Positions 10,814-18,973 are shown, counted from the first letter of the stretch. The stretch: 64,000 nucleotides of DNA from Branchiostoma lanceolatum (GCF_035083965.1 NC_089732.1:19212302-19276301), one strand, 5' to 3'. Numbers and translations: made by a program. Notes: generated by a model not told the origin, from the letters alone.

Positions 10814-11184
10814 ACCCACATCTTCAATAAAGAGCTGTAGCATCACGCCTTCAAATCAGGACGTACACTGTTATTAATATGTCCAAACACCACATGCCAC
10901 CGGCCTTACAATATGTATCTACACTAGTAAGCCTGGCCAATTGGCCCATCTCATCGCACAGACAGACAAGAACACTGCATTTGGAGTTTTAAAGCGTTCT
11001 TACCAACGCTCTTATCAACAAAACAGAGTAACAAGGTCTCAAACAGAATAACAAGGTCTGCGAGTTTCGGAATAGTTTTAGTATGAGAACATAACTATCG
11101 GTCATCGTCCTTTGTCATACAATGTTTGAATGTGCAAAGTGAAGAAAAGTGACACGAACACAGTCCGTTTTGGGGTAGTTTGGT
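10814..11184. other. Gene-free spacer
   Basis: Only a short imperfect direct repeat containing ATAACAAGGTCT/GTAACAAGGTCT (about 11020-11060) stands out. Confidence 0.5.
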
Positions 11185-11200
11185 GGCCCTGAAAAGGGCC
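11185..11200 (-). terminator. Histone 3'-end stem-loop without a clear gene
   Basis: The reverse complement is GGCCCT-TTTC-AGGGCC preceded by AACCCC and followed by ACCAAAC instead of ACCCACA. It implies a minus-strand transcript coming from 11.2-11.75 kb. The flank change suggests decay. Confidence 0.85.
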
Positions 11201-11298
11201 GGGGTTTTTGGTAGAGATAACACGGGTTTAAATCCTAGTCTTGTCCTGACAGGTTGCATGAAGCATAAAGTTTGCGTCCCTGAAAATGTCCAAGAATT

Positions 11299-11553
11299 TT
11301 AGTTAGGCGATAGAAGCTCATCTAAAAATTCCCAAACACTTCGAGACTTTACTCCTGCCCGTGGCCTTGCCGACTTCTCAACATTCTTGTCTTCTCCATT
11401 TCTTTGGCAGGGACAAGCGTGAGATGAAATATCCCCTGCCGTGTCTCCAGGCAAAAGTAGCTCTTTATAGGCCCAAGCATTTCGCCTCGCCGTCCCTCGC
11501 AGGTAATTCTGTGACGACCTGTCTCCGACCTCCATCTTTTTGTCGGACAGCAA
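11299..11553 (-). pseudogene. Candidate broken gene upstream of the orphan stem-loop
   Basis: Overlapping minus-strand frames (one of 84 codons ending EFLDELLSPN at 11299, another of 97 codons at 11349-11642 containing DIPAKIIPF) lie 98 nt or more before the stem-loop. Neither has a convincing start: the 84-codon frame opens with TTG. The DIPxKI motif is repeated in the adjacent copy of a direct repeat of about 60 bp (about 11591-11643 and 11655-11703). My reading is a frame-shifted remnant of another stem-loop gene. The family is not recognised. Confidence 0.35.
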
Positions 11554-12040
11554 ACAATCTCGAAACCTGCTTTTGTCGTGAGACGAAAGGGGATAATCTT
11601 GGCGGGAATGTCTGGCGTGGCGTCAAGCCTCAACCTGTTCACAGTAGAAGAAATGGATTAATCTTTCCAGGAATGTCTGTGACGAAGCCGAAACCTGTTC
11701 ACAGGAATTTGCCTTATCTGTGTTTCAGATCACTGTTTCCCTTGTGAGGTGAGAAATATCAGCAAAGAGTAACTAACGCTTGCTTTGAATATTTATTCAA
11801 GTTCCTTTTTTTCGTACACTAGTTGTAGAAGAACTATTGTAGAAGAAATATTCACTAAAAAGGGGATTTTACTTGTTTAATCTCAGGGCGTTATTATCGC
11901 AACATGGTAGGATATAGTTTACCATATCGACAGCCACGGAAAAGAAACAAGTGACCCTGATACATCGTTGTTTATTTAGTCACATCTCTATGACAGGTGG
12001 AGAAAGTGAAAGAGACAGTCCTTTCTTTATAGTAGTGGGT

Positions 12041-12056
12041 GGCCCTGAAAAGGGCC
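12041..12056 (-). terminator. Histone 3'-end stem-loop of the 133-aa gene
   Basis: The reverse complement is GGCCCT-TTTC-AGGGCC then ACCCAC, 23 nt after the stop. AAAGAAAGGAC lies about 12 nt downstream as a U7-type element. Confidence 0.92.
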
Positions 12057-12079
12057 TGTTTTCTGTCTTTAACCAATGC

Positions 12080-12481
12080 CTAGGCACAGTTTTTGTTTCC
12101 ACGGCGGGACGGCTTGAGTATGATGTTTCTTGGGAAGAGGTCGAGTTTGAGTTTGATTATTTTCGGGGTCACGCGCTTGGGAGGCTTGTCAGCTGTCTTG
12201 ACGTCTTGTAAAGCTTTCGCCATAGGAAGGGGTAAAGGCGTTTTGAAAACGGCAACGTACTCTTTGAAAAGGCGAAAGAAACGCAGCTTTTGGGCGGTGT
12301 CCATTCTTTCTTGCGAGGCCAAGAGTGCTGAGATTGGATAAGGCAGATGTGTGTAGGAGGCGGCGACATACATGGACGACATATGCAGCCAGCGCAGCTT
12401 GCCCTTGTAGCGGCGGTCCTCTAATGTCTTGCCGCCGAGTCGCCGCTTCTTTCGCGAGGGAGAGCTTCCCGCAGTTGACAT
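12080..12481 (-). CDS. Basic 133-residue protein of unknown family with histone-type 3' end
   Basis: The N terminus is short and basic (SRKKRRLGGK, 9-18; RRYKGKLRW, 23-31). The middle is likely helical (ERMDTAQKLRFFRLFKEYVA), and the C-terminal part is Lys/Pro-rich (PKRVTPKIIKLKL, then ILKPSRRG). I recognise no family. The size, strong positive charge and basic tail would suit a chromatin protein, but the core histone signatures are absent. The gene is divergent from a 106-residue ORF at 12662 across a 180-bp region with four CCAAT-type motifs, and ends in a histone stem-loop. A 5'-truncated copy was inserted at 14307-14927. Coding status rests on the clean ATG frame plus promoter and 3' element. 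Confidence 0.65.
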   Translation of the reverse strand: MSTAGSSPSRKKRRLGGKTLEDRRYKGKLRWLHMSSMYVAASYTHLPYPISALLASQERMDTAQKLRFFRLFKEYVAVFKTPLPLPMAKALQDVKTADKPPKRVTPKIIKLKLDLFPRNIILKPSRRGNKNCA

Positions 12482-12661
12482 ACTGCTAAGTGCTCGTTGC
12501 GAGTCAGAGAAGTGTTTCTCCTTTCCGTTTCAAGTAGATGCACGAACTTTTGCGGCCTCCAATCTGATTGGCTGTGGAATTCTGTATTCTCTGATTGGCT
12601 GTACGCGCTGATTGGTTGAATCCGTTACCACGTAAGTTCGGAAAACACGCGCTCCTCCCCC
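12482..12661. promoter_or_regulatory. Bidirectional histone-type promoter (133-aa / 106-aa pair)
   Basis: One CCAAT (12559-12563) and three ATTGG (12567-12571, 12594-12598, 12611-12615) lie between the two start codons. The last three sit in a repeated CTGATTGG context. TTACCACGT near 12626 partly matches the CTACCACGT motif of the H2B promoters. Confidence 0.7.
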
Positions 12662-12982
12662 ATGAATTCCAGTATCGTCTTCTGGCCGTCCAAGATGAAC
12701 ATAGAATTTATCCAGCCGGCTGAGCAGGGAGATTGGATGGGGTCGATTTTGATAAGAGCGGACACACCAGGCTTACCTCAGCTACTGTATGAACTAGAAA
12801 TGGATCTCGTTCAAATGGACGCCGATTTCACCATCCCCCTATTTGACGTCACCATTTGGCAGAAATCGTACGCTGTGATCATCTTTTACACGATCCTCGA
12901 CTTTCACCAGACCATCACAACTCTGAAAACCTCTCACCCTAATGTTGCCTTCATGGTACTCGGGCCTGGCTCATCATTTTGA
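12662..12982 (+). CDS. 106-residue protein of unknown family with histone-type 3' end
   Basis: The ORF starts at ATG 12662; a second in-frame ATG follows 11 codons later. The sequence is hydrophobic and looks alpha/beta, with short motifs GDWMGSILI, LEMDLVQMDADF, WQKSYAVIIF and HPNVAFMV. There is no signal peptide, and the protein is not basic like a histone. The ORF at 13968 is a paralog: GW/GDW, the VDFVELNADFSFSLF counterpart, ERSYKLIIF and HPNVTFTV line up at equal spacing. Conservation of that pattern supports real coding. Stem-loop and divergent promoter are shared with its neighbours. Function is unknown. Confidence 0.62.
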   Translation: MNSSIVFWPSKMNIEFIQPAEQGDWMGSILIRADTPGLPQLLYELEMDLVQMDADFTIPLFDVTIWQKSYAVIIFYTILDFHQTITTLKTSHPNVAFMVLGPGSSF

Positions 12983-13018
12983 AGACTTGGACGGCGCTCG
13001 GATCGGATCTAACAAACC

Positions 13019-13034
13019 GGCCCTTCTCAGGGCC
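13019..13034 (+). terminator. Histone stem-loop with altered loop (TCTC)
   Basis: GGCCCT-TCTC-AGGGCC, 36 nt after the 106-aa stop, then ACCCACATCCGCCAAAAGG. The loop differs from TTTC in one base; a pyrimidine there may still be read by SLBP. Confidence 0.88.
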
Positions 13035-13307
13035 ACCCACATCCGCCAAAAGGATATATCGTTCACGCTGCTATTGTTAGGGTTTTACTTTGTGTGTAGC
13101 ATTACATAGACTTCGCTCAGCAATATTTTATATTTTCGCCAAATGAAAATCCACAGAAACGTTAAAATGTAGGCGCCAGGCGAAGCGATGTAAAGATAGG
13201 CTAGAAGGAGGAACACACGACCCCTTCTCAACGGGCTTTTTTGGAGACGCAATTGTTTAGCTTTTACCGTTCCCCTCGTCGTACCGCTTGTTTGCTGCTC
13301 ACTGCTC

Positions 13308-13510
13308 ATGCTAGGGTCACATTTCCAAACCGGGGACCGGCCGGGCAGTCTTTGGGAACGAAAAGTATGATATAAAAGACAACAAAAACACAAAACGTAC
13401 CCAAAATTATTCAAGAGCGTAGCTTGTGCAAATGTATGGACACACACTTTGATTTTTCGTTTCCACAAATAGCCCGGTCGGGCCCCGGTTACCAAATGTG
13501 ACCCTAGCAT
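13308..13510. mobile_element. 203-bp MITE-like element with terminal inverted repeats
   Basis: ATGCTAGGGTCACATTT (13308-13324) is perfectly inverted at 13494-13510. Pairing continues imperfectly inward for about 60 bp (CCGGGG, CCGGGC, AACGAAAA). There is no coding capacity of its own. A diverged half-element beginning GCTAAGGTCACTATTCCC follows at 13526-13600. Related GGGAACGAAAAGTATGAT segments occur elsewhere in the island. The 203-bp size and structure fit a non-autonomous DNA transposon. I could not define a target-site duplication. Confidence 0.7.
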
Positions 13511-13525
13511 TACTAACCTCTGTAT

Positions 13526-13600
13526 GCTAAGGTCACTATTCCCAACCCGCGGCCCGGCCCGGCATTTTGCGGGAACGAAAAGTATGATGTAAAAGTAAAA
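13526..13600. repeat. Half-copy of the MITE-like terminus
   Basis: GCTAAGGTCACTATTCCCAA then GCCCGGCATTTTGCGGGAAC and AAAAGTATGATGTAAAAG parallels 13310-13375 with scattered changes and has no inverted partner. Confidence 0.6.
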
Positions 13601-13931
13601 CAAAACGCAAACGAAAAGTTTCAATAATAAATCATTTGTGTATACTATTGATATGAATTGTGTTAATTTTCATTCACGCAAAACAGTCCGGCCGATGCAT
13701 TAGCAGAGACCGTCACATATAAATGAGACGTAGGAAGCTTGTACACAAACTGATATTTTCTACAATTTCCGCCTTTGCTCGTTTATTCAATACGTGTAAG
13801 TTCTGTACGGTGAAATGTGTACATGCATACATTCTCAAGTCTCTATCTCCGACATTACGGCGCGCCGCTGACCCCGCCCTCTCCCATACGCTCAATTTTG
13901 GCCACGCCCCAAGGAACTCAAATCTGTCGTT

Positions 13932-14285
13932 ATGGCATGGTTGTTTCAGTGGCACTTTCGATCCTAGATGTTTTACCTCGAGGATAGTATCTCTGCGAGC
14001 GGGCAGGGCTGGCTGATTTCGTTATTGATATCAGCCAACAACCTAGGCCTACATAGCGATGTCATCAACTCACTCGAAGTAGATTTCGTTGAATTGAATG
14101 CCGACTTCTCCTTCAGTCTATTCGGCATCACCTTGTGGGAGAGATCGTACAAACTGATCATCTTTAACTCATCCACAGACTTCCTCCTGGCGATGATATC
14201 TCTGAGGGCTGAACACCCTAACGTTACATTCACGGTACTTGTACTTGCACTGGATCATCATTTCGACGTCCACATGTTCATGTAG
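13932..14285 (+). CDS. 105-residue paralog of the 106-aa protein, N terminus interrupted
   Basis: ATG 13968 opens 105 codons with GQGWLISLL, LEVDFVELNADF, LWERSYKLIIF and HPNVTFTVLV, matching the 12662 protein. An earlier in-frame ATG at 13932 gives 11 codons and then TAG immediately before ATG 13968. The paralog reads through at the equivalent place. So either the protein now starts at the internal ATG or the gene is dying. Its stem-loop was originally 22 nt after the stop, but a 656-bp insertion now pushes it to 14964, about 680 nt away. I annotate the span from the older ATG. Confidence 0.5.
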
Positions 14286-14603
14286 CACACCCAGAATCGA
14301 ATACAGGTGAGGTGAGAAATATCAGCAAAGAGTAACTAACGCTTGCTTTGAATATTTATTCAAGTTCCTTTTTTTCGTACACTAGTTGTAGAAGAACTAT
14401 TGTAGAAGAAATATTCACTAAAAAGGGGATTTTACTTGTTTAATCTCAGGGCGTTATTATCGCAACATGGTAGGATATAGTTTACCATATCGACAGCCAC
14501 GGAAAAGAAACAAGTGACCCTGATACATCGTTGTTTATTTAGTCACATCTCTATGACAGGTGGAGAAAGTGAAAGAGACAGTCCTTTCTTTATAGTAGTG
14601 GGT

Positions 14604-14619
14604 GGCCCTGAAAAGGGCC
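14604..14619 (-). terminator. Histone stem-loop carried by the insertion
   Basis: Copy of the element at 12041-12056 with the same flanks. Confidence 0.9.
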
Positions 14620-14642
14620 TGTTTTCTGTCTTTAACCAATGC

Positions 14643-14927
14643 CTAGGCACAGTTTTTGTTTCCACGGCGGGACGGCTTGAGTATGATGTTTCTTGGGAAG
14701 AGGTCGAGTTTGAGTTTGATTATTTTCGGGGTCACGCGCATGGGAGGCTTGTCAGCTGTCTTGACGTCTTGTAAAGCTTTCGCCATAGGAAGGGGTAAAG
14801 GCGTTTTGAAAACGGCAACGTACTCTTTGAAAAGGCGAAAGAAACGCAGCTTTTGGGCGGTGTCCATTCTTTCTTGCGAGGCCAAGAGTGCTGAGATCGG
14901 ATAAGGCAGATGTGTGTAGGAGGCGGC
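14643..14927 (-). pseudogene. 5'-truncated copy of the 133-aa gene
   Basis: It contains the C-terminal two thirds of the 12080-12481 protein, with Met for Lys in PMRVTPK, down to the same stop. The first 38-39 codons and the promoter were left out of the duplicated segment. An in-frame ATG leaves an 80-codon ORF that has no evident promoter. Confidence 0.85.
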
Positions 14928-14963
14928 ACATGTTCATGTAGCACACCCAGAATCGAATACACC

Positions 14964-14979
14964 GGCCCTTTTCAGGGCC
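14964..14979 (+). terminator. Displaced histone stem-loop of the 105-aa gene
   Basis: GGCCCT-TTTC-AGGGCC followed by ACCAAAATCTG rather than ACCCACA, with CACAAAGATC downstream. The upstream 35 bp duplicate the end of the 105-aa ORF. Confidence 0.88.
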
Positions 14980-15478
14980 ACCAAAATCTGCACAAAGATC
15001 TCTATCGTTCACGCTATGATTCCTGCGTTATTGTAAGGCTTTCACTTTCTACAGATTAGCCATTAGCCAGATCATTATATTCACTATTAGCCTAAAGCGT
15101 ACAGGTATTTGGCCGGCTGTGGCCGCATTTCCGAACCGGGTCCCGACCAGGCTGTCTGCAGGAACGGAAAATGAGGCCGTTAGTACTCGTTATGTTTTCT
15201 GCGTTTCTTTTCATACTTTACTTGCCCGCAAACTGCCCAGCGTTACTCTTGTAGTCTCCCGTACATTAATTATAAAGGAAACGCTGGAAGCTTGTACCAT
15301 CTCTTTTTTCTTTATTCAATACGTGTAAGTTCTATGGTGAAATGTGTACATGCATACCTATCCGTCCGGACTGTGGGAAGGCCTAGCTTTGTTTTTCCCG
15401 TCTGACATCAAGATGTGAAAGGTTTTGTTTTAGCCGCTAACGATGTGAGAATTGCGAATTAATGCATTCCAATGCAAA
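14980..15478. other. Gene-free flank with dispersed island repeats
   Basis: Segments resemble 9690-10145 and 13690-13820: GGCTGTCTGCAGGAACGGAAAATG (first half near 15145), CGTTAGTACTCGTTATGTTTT, and TTTATTCAATACGTGTAAGT (15309-15328). They look like ancient copies of the downstream flank of a stem-loop gene, suggesting the island grew by segmental duplication. Confidence 0.5.
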
Positions 15479-15739
15479 TTATCCGTTATATTGTTCTACT
15501 GCAGATATCGCCTCCTCGTGGGAATCTAGCAAATGCATCGTTAATGTGGCGCCGGCAAGTCTGAGGGCTATTCTAACGTCAGCCTTAAAAACCAGTCGCA
15601 TACCGAAATAGGCACAGTGTGCGTCCAGACACCGGCTCCAAACCACCTGTCTGATGGACGACTCGTCCAACGAAGGCCCCTTCGAGAAAAGGTATGAAAG
15701 CATTTTGTCAATCTGCATTTTCACGTTTTGTACTAACAT
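15479..15739 (-). CDS. Possible small unknown protein (86 codons)
   Basis: From ATG 15739 the frame reads MLVQNVKMQIDKMLSYLF onward to a C terminus LLDSHEEAISAVEQYNG, with the amphipathic helical look of a real protein (DVRIALRLAGATLTMHLLDS). The frame is open upstream to a TTG, but that part falls in a 143-bp direct repeat. I see no promoter, stem-loop or family match. It could be the last exon of something or chance. Confidence 0.3.
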   Translation of the reverse strand: MLVQNVKMQIDKMLSYLFSKGPSLDESSIRQVVWSRCLDAHCAYFGMRLVFKADVRIALRLAGATLTMHLLDSHEEAISAVEQYNG

Positions 15740-16010
15740 CCGACGGAGCGTTAAGATACTACGGCATAATGTGAAAACACTCAATCTTCACTGATGTACT
15801 TTACGTTTTGGTATTTCAAAAAATCGTCGAAAGAACCCGCCGAATTTCTGCCAAATTCACGTTTTTGTTTTTGTAATATCATCCGACGGAGCGTTAAGAT
15901 ATTACGGCACGAAACGAAAACACTCAATTTTCACTGACGTACTTTAGCTCTTGGTATTTCAAAAAATCGTCGTAAGAAGCTTAAGCCGCCGAAATTCTGC
16001 CAAATCCCTA
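15737..16010. repeat. 143-bp imperfect direct duplication
   Basis: CATCCGACGGAGCGTTAAGA occurs at 15737 and 15880. The following sequence (AAAACACTCAAT, TTGGTATTTCAAAAAATCGT, GCCGAA-TTCTGCCAAAT) matches with scattered changes. Confidence 0.85.
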
Positions 16011-16135
16011 ACCCCTACATTTTGCCGCTTTTTTGCCCAGCCGGCACGCCATGTGCTTAACCGAACAGGTTTTCTATGCAGTTCGAATCGCTCCGCTCCG
16101 GAATCGTTCAATCTTCTAGTATAACTTCTGAAAAT

Positions 16136-18105
16136 CTTGTTGGTTTGAAATCTGGAAGTGTTTGTAATTCCATTTCTACTGAGGTCACCTTCTCAACTGT
16201 TTTACGCCAAAATGTTTCAAGGCGTTGGTGTAGTTGATTTTGGTGCAGTCGACCTTTGACAAAAAGTTGCGGTACGGAAATGCCTCTCCAGTATTGTCAA
16301 AAGAGGGCCTACAGCAACTAGATGCGTGTAGTCGGACAAAATTCGCAAAGGCTATCTTATTTTTAAGGTTACTGGTACATAAAGATAGCGGTGCGGGTCT
16401 GGCGTGCGCTCTGTGGAACGGGTATGGACGCCGGTGCTGACGCGTTCATTTTTAGAATAAAAACGACGCCTCTGATAAAGTGGCCCCGCGCGATTTTGTA
16501 GGAAGGCCATTTCACACTCGAAATTGATAATGAATTATATACCACCTAAAAGTACAGACCTCAGCCGCCAAGCCACGTCAAGAGTTCGAGGCAGTTTTAT
16601 TTTCCTTCCGCGAGAGAAAGTAGTCCGTTCCATGACTCCGGGCGTCAACACCCCTTACAAAAAAGCTTGTCTCTGGAGCATATAACCGTATATCTTCCTG
16701 TTTTTACGTTATGTTTATCATTTCAGCCTCACTTGTTGCTTCTTTAGATTTATCGCTTTCCTGTCAATAATACGACCCGAAATCAGGTGATTTTCGTGTA
16801 ATTTCCCATCTTGTTTTAAACCTGTTGTAGATTTCAAACCAACAGGAAATCTAGTATGTACCAAAGAGCAAACTCTGTAGTTTCTGTCGGCATATGACTT
16901 GTCATAGATTTCGAGGGCGAAACGCAGATGCCCGCAATCCGCGCAAAAGCCATGTCATAATTTTGAGTCCAGAATAGAACGCGTCTAGTTTGACGTTTTA
17001 GTGATTATCTACTCTGGACATTTACTTGCAACGTAGAACTGAATCTATAATTTTCAAGCTTCCCATTTTCCTCCTACAGATTTTTAGACCTATTTTCAAC
17101 CTGTACCTGCACCTATTTGATAACATGACCTGAAATCAGTTGATTTTAGTGAGAACTTCGCCATGCGTTTTCCCCGATATCACAACAAAAGGAAATTTAG
17201 CGCGTAGAATAGACCAAAGTCTCTTCTCTCTGGTGGTATATAACTTATTCTGAATTTTGAGGCCGCTGTGGGCTTCCTTCTAAACCGCGCGAGGTCACCT
17301 CATCAGAGGCATCGTTTTAGTTCCAAAAAAGAATGCACAACACCGGCGTCAACTCCCGTTCCACCATGCGCACACCGGACCCGCACCGCCAGACTAAGAT
17401 AGCATTTACTAATTCAGTCCGTCTCCAGGTAGTTTGTTTCTGTAGGTATCCTTTGACAATACTGGGAAGGTATATAAGAGCCGTAACTTGTGTTTAAAAT
17501 TGGACTGCACTGGAATCAAGTGCACCGACGCCTCGCAACCTTTGGGCGAAAAACAGCCGGGAAGCTGACCCCGGGAGACATGGACAAACAGACCAGATTT
17601 CAAACCAACAAGACTTTTACAACAGTTATAGTCGAGGACTCTACGATTCTGACTCAGTATTAATCTAATATTGAATCGAGGGCGAAATGCAAATGCCCCC
17701 AATCTGAAAATCGTCAAGAATTTAACTCTTTACGGCACCGCCATCCTCCGAATCTTACTGTGTTCAAAATATGATCAAGTAACTAGCTAAAATCGTTGTA
17801 AGAAACACAAAAATGCCTCGTATCGAGAGCACATGGCATTCCCTTCTAGTTCATATAACGCAATTTAAGTAAAAAGGCCGCCAATCGGGTTTAACGCAGC
17901 TGTGAAAGTCGGATGAAATTTCATCTAACTATTGTGCGACAAGCGTTTTCTTAGCAACGCCGTCGCGGTACGATTCCGTAATGAACTTAAAATCGAAAAG
18001 ATATACGGTGATATACTCCCGTAACAAGCTTTCTTGTAAGGAGTCTTGACGCCCGGAGTGATGGAACGGACTACTGTCTCTCGCCGAAGGAAAAGAAAAC
18101 AGCAT
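16136..18105. repeat. Old inverted and direct repeat complex
   Basis: CTTGTTGGTTTGAAATCTGG (16136-16155) is perfectly inverted at 17593-17612. Around it 16200-16540 matches the reverse complement of about 17270-17555 at perhaps 75-80% by eye. A second block, 16590-16695 (AGTAGTCCGTTCCAT, CTCCGGGCGTCAA), is inverted at about 18000-18105. GAGGGCGAAA-GCA-ATGCCC-CAATC recurs directly at about 16915 and 17677. The block order is not that of one simple hairpin, which suggests nested or tandem copies of an old element. Small ORFs inside look like chance. Confidence 0.7.
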
Positions 18106-18309
18106 AGAACTCTCGGCATGGCGTGCCGGATGTGTGAGTTTTCATCCAAAGGAAGTCTAAACTATCATCGGGCGAAGCGATATAAAGAAAGGCTAGAAAA
18201 GTACAAGGCACACGGTGTAAACATATACGATGCGTGGCGCGCGTTCAACAGCCCGTCAGGAACTTATCAGAAATTCACAGTTTTACTGGATACAGTCACG
18301 CAAAAATAG
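18061..18309 (+). CDS. Possible 82-residue unknown protein
   Basis: MERTTVSRRRKRKQHRTLG opens a basic, Lys/Arg-rich sequence with CRMC (22-25) and a following YHR, reminiscent of half a C2H2 finger but lacking the second histidine. It continues with NIYDAWRAFNSP. The first 45 bp lie inside the inverted repeat shared with 16600-16650. A 45-bp stretch (GGCGAAGCGATATAAAGAAA) resembles 13172-13205. I see no promoter or stem-loop. It may be a transposon-derived fragment. Confidence 0.3.
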   Translation: MERTTVSRRRKRKQHRTLGMACRMCEFSSKGSLNYHRAKRYKERLEKYKAHGVNIYDAWRAFNSPSGTYQKFTVLLDTVTQK

Positions 18310-18841
18310 AAGTACAATGTATTGCGGTGTGCGGGGCCGTTTTAACATGACTTCACGGCTGTATTATCAAAGAAACAATTTTCATTTTGATTACAAGGAA
18401 AAGGACCTCTAGAATTGAAAAAAAAATGATAGAGAATAACAACTTTTCATCAACACTTCAGTACTTCCTAAAATAACATCGATCGCCGTTATTTGTAGCC
18501 TGGAAACCATACCATGGCATCGGCGGCTCTCCGATATCTCTACGGCCCTGGGAGTGACCCCCGCCCGCCCAGAGAGCTTAGCCCGCTCGGGGTGTTGGTT
18601 TACGGCCTTGGATTGAATTAGCTTAGCAACAAGAGAGCCTTGGAAGTAAATTGTTCTGCAGCCTTGTGCAACGCTCTCGTCGTCTTAGATGGCGGCCATG
18701 TTAGATATGGTAATGAGCAGCGGGACCGAACAGCTGACACGCGCGCTAACATTGCGCACCAATCAGAGCTCAGCGGAATAATTAGATCAGTCTACTCTGT
18801 TCCCATTGGGTGCATGGGATCGGGGCCGTAATCACTCGGTC
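18310..18841. other. Gene-free stretch with a YY1-like motif
   Basis: AGATGGCGGCCATGTT at 18687-18702 matches the YY1/5'-end motif common near transcription starts, and it contains ATGs. It may mark the start region of the 872-codon gene's transcript. Nothing else is evident. Confidence 0.35.
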
Positions 18842-18973
18842 CCAGTCTCTACGGTGGCGGCAAAACTACGGTGGCTGCGAAACTCTATAAGAAGACGATC
18901 CGACAGAAACGGGTAAATTTTGATATCAGACTGGGCCCGGTAAAACACGCCTAAGCCGATCCGTAGAGACTGG
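18842..18973. repeat. Short element bounded by 13-bp perfect inverted repeats
   Basis: CCAGTCTCTACGG (18842-18854) and CCGTAGAGACTGG (18961-18973) are exact reverse complements enclosing 106 bp. It could be a small MITE or a chance palindrome. A CTATAAGAAG TATA-like motif lies inside near 18884. Confidence 0.45.

Larger units (their letters stand above)
14307..14927. repeat. Duplicated insertion of 11744-12364
   Basis: This 621-bp segment copies 11744-12364 at offset 2563 with two or so base changes (for example near 12176/14739 and 12336/14899). It is flanked by a 35-bp direct repeat of the target, at 14271-14305 and 14927-14961, beginning CACATGTTCATGTAG. It splits the 105-aa gene from its stem-loop. 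There are no transposon ends. The long target repeat suggests a patch-type or template-switch duplication. Confidence 0.93.

Noticed and set aside
11361-11747. 128-codon plus-strand ORF
   Set aside because: It is antisense to the region that the minus-strand stem-loop points to, has no promoter or 3' element, and contains an internal direct repeat.
13085-13624. 179-codon minus-strand ORF
   Set aside because: It runs through the palindromic MITE and its half-copy; composition is hydrophobic and repeat-derived.
17409-17717. 102-codon minus-strand ORF
   Set aside because: It lies within the inverted-repeat complex. The other arm does not keep the frame.
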